In this document: in pieces, positions 1-6,315 of the stretch
How the letters are laid out: each line of letters opens with the position of its first letter
Position numbering within the stretch: position 1 is the first letter of the stretch
Source of the DNA: a virus
Reading direction: 5' to 3' (one strand)
Virus record (IMG/VR): IMGVR_UViG_3300021089_000022
Coordinates: 1 to 23,542 of that record
Length of the DNA stretch: 23,542 nt
Notes under the pieces: model-generated
Told to the model about the DNA's origin: nothing
What the model saw: the letters and a program-made list of their open reading frames with translations, nothing else
Databases searched by the model: none
Made by a program: the position numbers and the translations under genes

Positions 1-890
1 CAGTGTGCTGTCTCTCTAGTGTCAATTTAGAATACTTTGACGAATGGAAAGACCACCCTGCGTTCATTCCTGATTTAATAAGAATGTTAGACAATGTTCT
101 AACCGAGTTTATTGCTCGAGCTCCAGAACCCCTATATAAAGCTAAATTTTCTGCTATGCGGGAAAGAAGTTTAGGTCTTGGTGCAATGGGATTTCATGCG
201 TTCTTACAAAAGAATAATATTCCTTTTGAAAGTGCACAAGCGACAGGCGCTAATCTAAGGATATTTGCACATATTAAGGAAAACGCCTCAAAAACAACAA
301 GAAAACTTGCAGTAGAAAAAGGCGCTTGCCCTGATGATGATACTTGTACAGTACGAAATGCACATCTTTTGGCTATAGCTCCTAATGCAAGTTCTAGTAT
401 TATATGTGGAAACACAAGTCCTAGTATAGAACCTTTCCGTGCTAATGCTTTTAATCAGAAAACAAAGTCTGGAAGTAATCTTATGAAGAATAAGTTTTTG
501 GAAAACGTATTAGAAAAGTATGAAAGTAATACTGATGAAATATGGAAAAGTATAGTAACACAAAAAGGAAGTGTTCAACATTTAGAGTTCTTAACTGAGT
601 GGGAAAGAAGTGTATTTAAAACAGCAGTTGAAATAAATCAATCATGGATTATAGATCATGCAGCTCATAGACAAGAATATATTTGTCAATCGCAAAGTTT
701 AAACTTATTCTTTCCACCTGATGTAAATAAAGGGGATCTACATAATGTACATATGCTAGCATGGGCGAGAAACTTAAAAACTCTTTATTATTTAAGGAGT
801 GAGGCTATATCCAGAGCGGATGTAGTATCTGATCTAGTAAAAAGAGAAATTTTATTTGAGCAATCAGATTGTTTAGCGTGTGAGGGTTAA
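1..890 (+). CDS. nrdA: Ribonucleoside-diphosphate reductase class Ia, alpha subunit (3' part)
   Basis: Reduces ribonucleoside diphosphates to deoxyribonucleotides in the cytoplasm together with NrdB. The gene is cut by the window edge: the reading frame is open from base 3, and about 295 C-terminal residues are present, well under half of a usual NrdA. Visible landmarks: an opening VCCLSSVNL that aligns with the active-site Cys462 region of E. coli NrdA (ALCTLSAFNL); the conserved loop PNASSSIICGNTSPSIEP; the radical-transfer Tyr pair in NLKTLYYLRS (E. coli Tyr730/731); and a C-terminal CLACEG whose CxxC pair would be the thioredoxin/glutaredoxin-reducible cysteines. The catalytic NxCxE loop lies just off the window. 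The stop (888-890) is followed one base later by nrdB, so the two are co-transcribed. The ending CLACEG is one I associate with phage and proteobacterial NrdA. Family assignment is secure. Confidence 0.96.
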   Translation, partial: VCCLSSVNLEYFDEWKDHPAFIPDLIRMLDNVLTEFIARAPEPLYKAKFSAMRERSLGLGAMGFHAFLQKNNIPFESAQATGANLRIFAHIKENASKTTRKLAVEKGACPDDDTCTVRNAHLLAIAPNASSSIICGNTSPSIEPFRANAFNQKTKSGSNLMKNKFLENVLEKYESNTDEIWKSIVTQKGSVQHLEFLTEWERSVFKTAVEINQSWIIDHAAHRQEYICQSQSLNLFFPPDVNKGDLHNVHMLAWARNLKTLYYLRSEAISRADVVSDLVKREILFEQSDCLACEG

Positions 891-891
891 T

Positions 892-1851
892 ATGGGTTTA
901 CTAACGGAAAGACATTATTATAAACCTTTTAACTATGACTGGGCTTTTCAAGCCTATAAGACGCAACAGCAAATGCATTGGATGCCTGATGAAGTAAATC
1001 TACATGATGATGTTAGAGATTACAGAGAGAAACTTCCAGTAGAAAGTAGACGACTTATAGATAATATATTTAGATTCTTTACTCAAGCTGATGTAGATGT
1101 AGCTAGTGGATATGCTACGCATTTTTTGCCTACATTCAAGCAACCAGAAATAAGAATGATGTTATCCGCTTTTGCAGGAATGGAAGCTGTACATATGGAA
1201 GCCTATGCCTTGTTACTTGATACTCTTGGCAAAGAAGAAGAAATTTACCAAGAATTTATGAAGATTCAAGAAATGGCTGATAAACATGAGTACTTAACTG
1301 ACTTTAATATGGAGAGTCCTCATGAGATAGCTAAAACATTAGCTGTCTATAGTGGTTTCACAGAGGGAGTACAATTGTTTAGTAGTTTTGCAATACTATT
1401 AAATTTCCCTAGACATAACCTTATGAAAGGTATGGGACAAATTATAACTTGGAGTGTACGTGATGAGTCACTTCATGTAGACAGTATGTCAAGATTATTT
1501 AGGACTTTCATTCAAGAAAATCCTGAGATATGGAATGACAAACTGAAGTATGAAATCTATTGTGCTGCAGAAAGAGTAGTAGAGTTAGAAAATAACTTTA
1601 TTGATACTTGCTTTGAAAAAGCTGAGCTACCTGATTTAACTAAAGAAGATGTTAAAGAGTATATCAGATTTATAGCAGGTCGTAGACTACTTGGACTTGG
1701 TATGAAGAATATCTTTCATACAAAAGTTAATCCACTACCATGGATTGATTATCAATTAAACGCAGTTGAGCATACCAACTTTTTTGAAAACCGTGCTACC
1801 GAGTATGCGAAGGCTAGTACACAAGGAAATTGGCAGGATATATTCAAATGA
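892..1851 (+). CDS. nrdB: Ribonucleoside-diphosphate reductase class Ia, beta subunit
   Basis: Complete 319-residue small subunit that carries the di-iron centre and tyrosyl radical used by NrdA. Every metal ligand can be read: Asp67, Glu98 and His101 (in EAVHMEAY), Glu158 (SGFTEG), Glu192 and His195 (RDESLH). Tyr105 sits at the position of the radical Tyr122 of E. coli. The spacings Asp67-Glu98 (31) and Glu158-Glu192 (34) equal those in the E. coli enzyme, so this is a tyrosyl-radical class Ia protein. I chose ATG 892 because GAGGG (882-886) stands just upstream as a ribosome binding site. An upstream in-frame GTG at 880 would overlap nrdA and lacks this support. The 3' end overlaps the next gene in an ATGA junction (1848-1851), so translation is probably coupled. 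Nothing suggests inactivation. Confidence 0.97.
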   Translation: MGLLTERHYYKPFNYDWAFQAYKTQQQMHWMPDEVNLHDDVRDYREKLPVESRRLIDNIFRFFTQADVDVASGYATHFLPTFKQPEIRMMLSAFAGMEAVHMEAYALLLDTLGKEEEIYQEFMKIQEMADKHEYLTDFNMESPHEIAKTLAVYSGFTEGVQLFSSFAILLNFPRHNLMKGMGQIITWSVRDESLHVDSMSRLFRTFIQENPEIWNDKLKYEIYCAAERVVELENNFIDTCFEKAELPDLTKEDVKEYIRFIAGRRLLGLGMKNIFHTKVNPLPWIDYQLNAVEHTNFFENRATEYAKASTQGNWQDIFK

Positions 1852-2105
1852 GTGAAGAACAACAACCAACCCAAAGTCAAATGACAGCAACTGTAACTAT
1901 TGATGGAGTAGTCCATAATATAGACAGTTTAAGCGAACAGCATAGAGTCGTTATGGGGCATGTACAAGTTGCTGACCAAGAAATAGCAAAATTACAAAAT
2001 TTAATTGCTATTCTTACAACAGGCAGACAGGCTTACATTAACGAACTGGGTAAAGAATTAAACGGAACAGATCAAGAATTTACAGACGAAGCATCTGGTG
2101 ATTAG
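1848..2105 (+). CDS. Small DUF6447-like protein
   Basis: An 85-residue acidic protein starting at ATG 1848 inside the ATGA overlap with nrdB. The core, about residues 13-72, reads VTIDG, then a short turn and DSLSEQ, then a predicted long helix containing DQEIAKLQNLIAIL and TGRQAYINELG. This order (TIDG strand, DSLS, D-EI-LQ helix, T-R-AY) matches my memory of the DUF6447 family of small phage and bacterial proteins, whose function is unknown to me. The N-terminus (SEEQQPTQSQ) and the acidic C-terminus look disordered, and no signal or membrane segment is seen. It sits between nrdB and two glycosyltransferase genes and overlaps the next gene in a TAGTG junction. A helical oligomer or adaptor is possible, but nothing here shows a specific role. 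The family call is from memory and unverified. Confidence 0.72.
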   Translation: MSEEQQPTQSQMTATVTIDGVVHNIDSLSEQHRVVMGHVQVADQEIAKLQNLIAILTTGRQAYINELGKELNGTDQEFTDEASGD

Positions 2106-2758
2106 TGAAAATCTTTATAGGATATGAAAGCGCACACCCAGAAATGTACGAAGTGTGCAAAGCTTCTATTGAAAGATTTAATACCTCACACCAGATCCAA
2201 CCTCTAGTAAAAGAAGAACTAATAGAAGCAGGACATTACCGTAGACCCTATCAAGGCGAGTCTACTGAGTTTGCCTTTACCCGTTTTTTAGTACCTTTTC
2301 TATGTAACTATACAGGATATGCTCTCTTTTGTGATGGAGACTTTTTATGGAGGAGCGATCCACAGGAATTAACGCATTTTAAACAGAGTAAACATGATGT
2401 TCATGTCGTTAAACACCCTAACTTAGTTACTAAAAATAAAACTAAAATGGATGGCAAAATAAACAGACCTTATGAAAGAAAATACTGGTCTAGTTTAATG
2501 TATATAAATTGTGCAGGGGCAACCAGATTAACACCAACAAGTGTATCTGCAGCCCCAGCGGGTGATTTGCATGGTTTTTCATGGACAACCAAAGAAATAG
2601 GAAGTCTCCCCGCAAGTTTTAATGCTCTTGTAGGTTACTATAGTTTCCCTAACCCAAAAGCAGTTCATTTCACAGACGGAGGTCCATGGCTTGAAGGCTA
2701 TGAAGATACTCCCTATGCGGATGAATGGAACAATATATGGAAGTTATTAAGACACTAA
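2105..2758 (+). CDS. GT-A glycosyltransferase, GT8-like
   Basis: A 217-residue protein starting at GTG 2105, which shares its G with the stop of the preceding gene (TAGTG). It opens with MKIFIGYESAHPEMYEVCKASI, the beta-strand and helix start of GT-A enzymes. FAFTRFLVP (57-64) and FCDGDFLW (75-82) follow; DGD at 77-79 is the metal- and nucleotide-sugar-binding DxD motif. Near the C-terminus VHFTDGGPW (187-195) resembles the HxxG-type element of GT8 relatives. There is no membrane anchor, so it should act in the cytoplasm, transferring a sugar from an NDP-sugar donor; donor and acceptor cannot be read from the sequence. It is translationally coupled to the GT29-like gene (TAATG), so the two may act in series. 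At 217 residues it is shorter than many GT8 enzymes, but the core motifs are present. The broader GT-A call is surer than GT8. Confidence 0.78.
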   Translation: MKIFIGYESAHPEMYEVCKASIERFNTSHQIQPLVKEELIEAGHYRRPYQGESTEFAFTRFLVPFLCNYTGYALFCDGDFLWRSDPQELTHFKQSKHDVHVVKHPNLVTKNKTKMDGKINRPYERKYWSSLMYINCAGATRLTPTSVSAAPAGDLHGFSWTTKEIGSLPASFNALVGYYSFPNPKAVHFTDGGPWLEGYEDTPYADEWNNIWKLLRH

Positions 2759-3483
2759 TGGATCAATTCTACAACAAAAATATTATCTTAGTAGGCAATT
2801 CGGTAGAAATGTTAAACTATGAACACGGAAAATTTATTGATTCCCATGATGTAATTATTCGTATGGGTAGAGGGATTCCAAACCCCGACGGGTTAGAAGA
2901 TAATATGAAAGCTATTGGTACTAGAACAGACGTATGGTGCACTGGATTCCTAAGAGAGAATATGATCAAAATGCCACATATTAAAACTGTTCCAATTATA
3001 CTACTTAATAGAACACGAATGTATATGAAAACTCCCCGAGAGCCGTATTATTTAAAAGACTTTTATACAATGTTTACAGATAATCAAATTCTTGATATTT
3101 ATGATGAGTTTAAATTTGTGGACACCAGATCAAGAAAAAATACTATTACAGAAAGTGTAAAGGCGGATCTACTTGGAATGAAAAATAAAACTGTACCTAA
3201 TTATGGACGTCCGTCCAACGGTTTTATTACTTTACTTTGGTTAATACGAAAAGCGAATAATTGGAAAAGTTTAACCTTGATAGGATTTGATTTCTTTGCA
3301 AAATACTTTCCAGTTAATGTAGGTCGTGCAAAACCACAAAGTTGGCATTTACCTCACAATAAACATCATGAAACCCCGCATCGTGGAGATATAGAAAGAG
3401 AGTATGCTTTAGAGTTAAAGCAAAAAGGATTGATAAATTGGATTATTCTTTCTGATTTGAAGGAAGAAGTCTTAGAGTTTTAA
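2758..3483 (+). CDS. GT29 sialyltransferase-like glycosyltransferase
   Basis: A 241-residue protein. I start it at ATG 2758, which overlaps the preceding stop (TAATG), like the other junctions of this operon; an earlier in-frame ATG at 2725 lies inside the upstream gene. The N-terminal block NIILVGNSVEML (8-19), IDSHDVIIRMGRG (27-39) and GTRTDVWCTG (54-63) has the layout of the GT29 large sialylmotif. GRPSNGFITLLWLI (150-163) and LTLIGFDFF (172-180) match the small-motif region, and NKHHE (201-205) resembles the His/Glu 'VS' motif. GT29 enzymes transfer from CMP-activated sugars (sialic acid or other nonulosonates). No transmembrane anchor is present, unlike the animal enzymes. Donor and acceptor are unknown, and no CMP-sugar synthetase is seen here. 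Its stop overlaps the convergent coq4 gene by 4 bases. Confidence 0.75.
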   Translation: MDQFYNKNIILVGNSVEMLNYEHGKFIDSHDVIIRMGRGIPNPDGLEDNMKAIGTRTDVWCTGFLRENMIKMPHIKTVPIILLNRTRMYMKTPREPYYLKDFYTMFTDNQILDIYDEFKFVDTRSRKNTITESVKADLLGMKNKTVPNYGRPSNGFITLLWLIRKANNWKSLTLIGFDFFAKYFPVNVGRAKPQSWHLPHNKHHETPHRGDIEREYALELKQKGLINWIILSDLKEEVLEF

Positions 3484-4136
3484 GTACTTTTCCAGTGGTA
3501 TTTAGTTGTCGGAAGGGTGTTGAGATTTTCGCGAACTTTATTGATATCCTCACCTAGAATATTGAACCAATCTGCAAATATATAATTCTTTGACATTTTA
3601 CCCATCTGACGGGCTTCTTTGTACAGAGGTCGACAGGAATACCATTCTCTTATTCCATTAAAGAATATCCGCATTTTTCCAACACGACTGAGAACTTTCC
3701 AACCATTACCCTCAAAATCTTTACCATATTCAATTCTTAATAGCTCTCCTATAGGATCGGGCGGATAACCACTAAGTACATGAGTAAAGTCATGAATATC
3801 TGCAATAAACTTTCGAAAAGCTTCATCTAGTTTAGCATCTTCACTACGCGTAGGAACAAGATCACTCAACTTTCCATAATAGTATTTATTTACAAACTCA
3901 AAGTATTCGCTAGCCAAAGTATTCTCTGTATTTTTATACTGTGAAACATTAGTTATAATACTATCTCCTTTCAAATATCTTTTTCCAGTAGGTGACATAG
4001 ACCAGACGATCATAGTTTTATCGAGTGAGGTTTTATTGAAGTGACGAATAAATATGGCTAGAAAGGCAGTATCGTAATTGCCTGGTTTCATCTGAATAGA
4101 AATTAGCTTTAGAATAAAAGCTAGACTTTTGAACAT
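3480..4136 (-). CDS. coq4: Coq4-family ubiquinone biosynthesis protein
   Basis: A 218-residue protein with the Coq4 signature HDxxHx11E intact: His115, Asp116, His119 and Glu131 within HDFTHVLSGYPPDPIGELL. That motif binds a divalent metal. Surrounding features also fit Coq4: MSPTGKRYL (47-55) near the N-terminus, the GYPPDPIGE turn, a central helix, and a C-terminal LPTTKYHW. Coq4 is needed for ubiquinone synthesis; recent work on the eukaryotic protein links it to oxidative decarboxylation at ring carbon C1. It usually works as a peripheral membrane protein in the Q-synthesis complex. Residues 1-15 (FKSLAFILKLISI) are hydrophobic or amphipathic and could touch the membrane. The alternative start Met16 would remove them. 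It is the last gene of the - strand operon, one base after an 18-residue hydrophobic ORF, and overlaps the convergent GT29-like gene. A Coq4 gene in a phage is unusual. Confidence 0.86.
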   Translation of the reverse strand: MFKSLAFILKLISIQMKPGNYDTAFLAIFIRHFNKTSLDKTMIVWSMSPTGKRYLKGDSIITNVSQYKNTENTLASEYFEFVNKYYYGKLSDLVPTRSEDAKLDEAFRKFIADIHDFTHVLSGYPPDPIGELLRIEYGKDFEGNGWKVLSRVGKMRIFFNGIREWYSCRPLYKEARQMGKMSKNYIFADWFNILGEDINKVRENLNTLPTTKYHWKST

Positions 4137-4137
4137 C

Positions 4138-4194
4138 TTAAAATAACCAAAAGAAAGTTATTAAGTAAAGTATTAAAATTACTAATCCTTCCAT
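4138..4194 (-). CDS. 18-residue hydrophobic micro-ORF
   Basis: What looks like a 57-base gap between the 345-residue protein and coq4 is completely filled by an ORF reading MEGLVILILYLITFFWLF. Its ATG overlaps the upstream stop (TAATG, 4192-4196). Its TAA (4138-4140) lies one base before the coq4 ATG. Both junctions copy the overlap style of the other genes here. After Met-Glu-Gly the peptide is almost wholly Leu, Ile, Phe, Val, Tyr and Trp, enough for one short membrane helix. GGA early in the ORF cannot act for its own start, so translation would depend on coupling from the upstream gene. It could be a membrane micropeptide, or merely a coupling leader that delivers ribosomes to coq4. Very short ORFs occur by chance, and an AT-rich stretch gives hydrophobic codons easily, so confidence is moderate. 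Confidence 0.5.
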   Translation of the reverse strand: MEGLVILILYLITFFWLF

Positions 4195-5231
4195 TATATT
4201 TTACCGAATAGATACCCAGCTTTAGTGACAGATTCAATCATTTTTCTCTGTCTCTCTGCTTTATCTAATAAATTATCACAGATAGCAGCTCCTCTCAGAT
4301 TAAGAGGTATATTGTCTATCTGTTTTGCCCATAGATCCCAAGGCATTGCTAAGAAGTATAAAGTTGGTACGTTCCAATAAGGACTCCAAAGCATAGGCAT
4401 ACTTTTCAATTGAACTGTATACGCTTTCCGTAACATAATATTACAGTTGATTGCGTCTTTTGGTCCGAGAGCTTCCCTTAAAAAGAGTTCATCTACTTTT
4501 CCATTAAAATAAGTTGGAGCCATTCCAACCCCTATATTATAGAATGAAGAAAATAAATCTTTATTAGTTGTAGAAAGAATAAAAGAATCTGGATCATGAT
4601 GCCATGTACCAGCAGACTCCAACTGACGACCAGATGGTGAAACTTTCATACGAGGTTTTATCTTCGGATGACGTGTTGCCCTTCCATTTTTAAAGAAATT
4701 TCTATAATCCAGTTTATCTATTTTATTCCAGTCTAGAAGTATAAGACTAGCATCGTGATCTTTTTCCGTTGCTGGAATATCTAATATATCATAGTAGTTT
4801 TTAAACATAGGATGATCTAAATAAGTCCATTGTTTTCCAAAGTAGGCAATCTTTTCGCCCATTTGTGCAATAGTGGGTAGTTGTCCTTTATCTAGAGTGG
4901 CTTGATTAAATATGCGTGGAGTATGATCCATAACTAAAACTTTTTGCATATCATGAGACTTATGGCTCCAATGGTTTTTTAGTTGTAGTATCATTCTTGA
5001 TTGAGTTTGCGGTCCGTGTCCCTTTGCTAGAGAACCTTTAATTTGCCAAGCACTTTGATAAATATGTACCTCTCTAAAATTAGCTAATGCCCATCTATGG
5101 ACAGGAGTCATTTTATCCCAAGTTTGGGGTGAGGTAAAGAGATGCAGGCGAAAGTTCTCCGCTTTGTCAAGTAGAGACGAAAGTGTGAACATAGTGTTCA
5201 GCTCTTGTGTATTTATTGCTATATCAATCAT
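4194..5231 (-). CDS. Unrecognised 345-residue protein, possibly carbohydrate-related
   Basis: I do not recognise this family. The start is ATG 5231, placed in an ATGA overlap with the upstream gene's stop (5228-5231); an in-frame TTG at 5252 is less likely. The protein looks globular and cytoplasmic, with no signal peptide or clear membrane helix. It begins with a strand-helix unit (IDIAINTQELNTMFTLSSLL), then LRLF-type strand regions and VLVMDHTP. A His/Trp-rich centre contains SAGTWHHDPDSF. The C-terminal third is rich in Trp, Pro and Tyr (MPMLWSPYWNVPTLYFLAMPWDLW) and ends in a basic helix (DNLLDKAERQRKMIESV). The alternating alpha/beta start and its coupling to a GT-B-like gene make a glycosyltransferase or related sugar enzyme plausible, but no catalytic motif can be named. 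Its stop overlaps the 18-residue ORF. Confidence 0.8.
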   Translation of the reverse strand: MIDIAINTQELNTMFTLSSLLDKAENFRLHLFTSPQTWDKMTPVHRWALANFREVHIYQSAWQIKGSLAKGHGPQTQSRMILQLKNHWSHKSHDMQKVLVMDHTPRIFNQATLDKGQLPTIAQMGEKIAYFGKQWTYLDHPMFKNYYDILDIPATEKDHDASLILLDWNKIDKLDYRNFFKNGRATRHPKIKPRMKVSPSGRQLESAGTWHHDPDSFILSTTNKDLFSSFYNIGVGMAPTYFNGKVDELFLREALGPKDAINCNIMLRKAYTVQLKSMPMLWSPYWNVPTLYFLAMPWDLWAKQIDNIPLNLRGAAICDNLLDKAERQRKMIESVTKAGYLFGKI

Positions 5232-6127
5232 GTCGTTAATGTATATTCCCAAAAATTATCTAAGTAGTTTTGTAATCTTTCCTTTGGATCAGGATCAAAA
5301 TTAAATATAATTCCTGATCGCCTACTTGATAGTATCTTTCTTAAAGCAGTTCCTGAACCTTCTTTATGCCCTGCCACTGCTTGATAAATCGCTTCATAAG
5401 TAAGATGGTTTTTTTCTCTTGCTTTTACTGGAATTGCTACTGTTGAAATCTTTTTTCCTAAAAGTAATCCTATTAGTCCCATTTCGCTATTTGGACATAT
5501 AGCCAACTCTTTACAATTCAAAAGTAATTCAAATCCTCCTGCTTTTTTATTTAAAATTTTATCTTCCCCGTATCTCCCTTTCATCTTTGCTATCCAGAGA
5601 TGGGCAGTTATAGGATGAGGCTTAATTACATAGCCATCTTCTACTAAAGCGTCCATCTTTTTCCAATTCATTATATTTTTCTGTATCAAATTGCTTCCTG
5701 GTGGGAAGATAACCTTGTCATAAAATTCTGTGTTCCATTGTAACACATATTTATTCTCTAGGTTTTTGATGATTTTTTCTATTCGATCTTCATCAATTAT
5801 TATTTCTGAATCATCTGCAAGATTGCTCATCAATCTATTATTTATTATTACACTATTTACTCTTATATAAATTGCTTTACTTAAAAAGTCTGTATACAAC
5901 CAAGATCTAACAGTCATATTCTCATTAGTATTATACCAAAGATCATACTCAAAAGGACTTCCTCTGTACTTCTCTGGTATAAGCAAGTGCTTAAACTTAT
6001 TTAGCTCTTGCAGTTGAGACTTAGGTCTCATTGTACTGCCCGACTTCATATAATGAGTAGGTAAATCACCTAATTCTTCATTTATGGAAAGAGCATCTAA
6101 TTTTGCAGCTCTTCCGTTAGCTGCCAT
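5228..6127 (-). CDS. GT-B-like / capsule-polysaccharide-synthesis-like glycosyltransferase
   Basis: A 299-residue protein whose C-terminal half resembles capsule synthesis enzymes of the KpsC/KpsS type and other GT-B folds. DGYVIKPHPITAHLW (164-178) carries the characteristic KPHP motif, and CKELAICPNSEMGLIGLLLGKK (205-226) matches the 'S-x-x-x-x-E-x-x-x-x-G-K' loop that contacts a nucleotide sugar in those families. The N-terminal half (1-130) is not recognisable to me. GAGAAAGAG stands upstream of ATG 6127 as a ribosome binding site, and the start overlaps the upstream gene by 11 bases. The stop overlaps the next gene (ATGA). No signal peptide is seen, so a cytoplasmic role on a lipid-linked glycan or a protein is likely. 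If active it would add a third glycosyltransferase near the Thr-rich fibre. The fold call is inference from two motifs. Confidence 0.65.
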   Translation of the reverse strand: MAANGRAAKLDALSINEELGDLPTHYMKSGSTMRPKSQLQELNKFKHLLIPEKYRGSPFEYDLWYNTNENMTVRSWLYTDFLSKAIYIRVNSVIINNRLMSNLADDSEIIIDEDRIEKIIKNLENKYVLQWNTEFYDKVIFPPGSNLIQKNIMNWKKMDALVEDGYVIKPHPITAHLWIAKMKGRYGEDKILNKKAGGFELLLNCKELAICPNSEMGLIGLLLGKKISTVAIPVKAREKNHLTYEAIYQAVAGHKEGSGTALRKILSSRRSGIIFNFDPDPKERLQNYLDNFWEYTLTT

Positions 6128-6314
6128 CTCTTTCTCTCTTTTTAAGTTCGTGAACTTGTTGTTCTAAGACTTTTGTTCTATTTTCAAAATCTTCTATTGT
6201 ATCAAAGAGAGCTGCCATCATGCCCTCCATTTTTCTATTTACATATTCAGGGGTAACATTCCCTTGGGTGTTATCCCTTCTAAAGCCTTTGTCTTTATTT
6301 GTGTCTTTCGCCAT
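6117..6314 (-). CDS. Small coiled-coil protein
   Basis: A 65-residue protein starting at ATG 6314, one base after the stop of the large repeat protein. Upstream in-frame ATGs (6383, 6335) lie inside that gene and are less likely. A hydrophilic charged N-terminus (MAKDTNKDKGFRRDN, 1-15) is followed by a continuous predicted helix from about residue 24 to 62: PEYVNRKMEGMMAALF, then DTIEDFENRTKVLEQQVHELKKRE, with hydrophobic residues at heptad-like spacing (M, L, I, F, V, L, V, L). It has no membrane segment. Position directly after a fibre gene suggests a trimeric coiled-coil adaptor or a fibre-assembly chaperone, the sort of small protein often found there, but no family is recognised and the role is inference. 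Confidence 0.72.
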   Translation of the reverse strand: MAKDTNKDKGFRRDNTQGNVTPEYVNRKMEGMMAALFDTIEDFENRTKVLEQQVHELKKRERDGS

Positions 6315-6315
6315 G

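Noticed and set aside
880-891. Upstream GTG start for nrdB
   Set aside because: It would overlap nrdA and place the GAGGG ribosome binding site inside the gene; ATG 892 is correctly spaced.
2725-2757. Earlier ATG for the GT29-like gene
   Set aside because: It lies inside the preceding gene, while ATG 2758 gives the TAATG junction typical of this genome.
5232-5252. Upstream TTG start for the 345-residue protein
   Set aside because: ATG 5231 forms an ATGA overlap with the preceding stop, a junction repeated elsewhere in the window.
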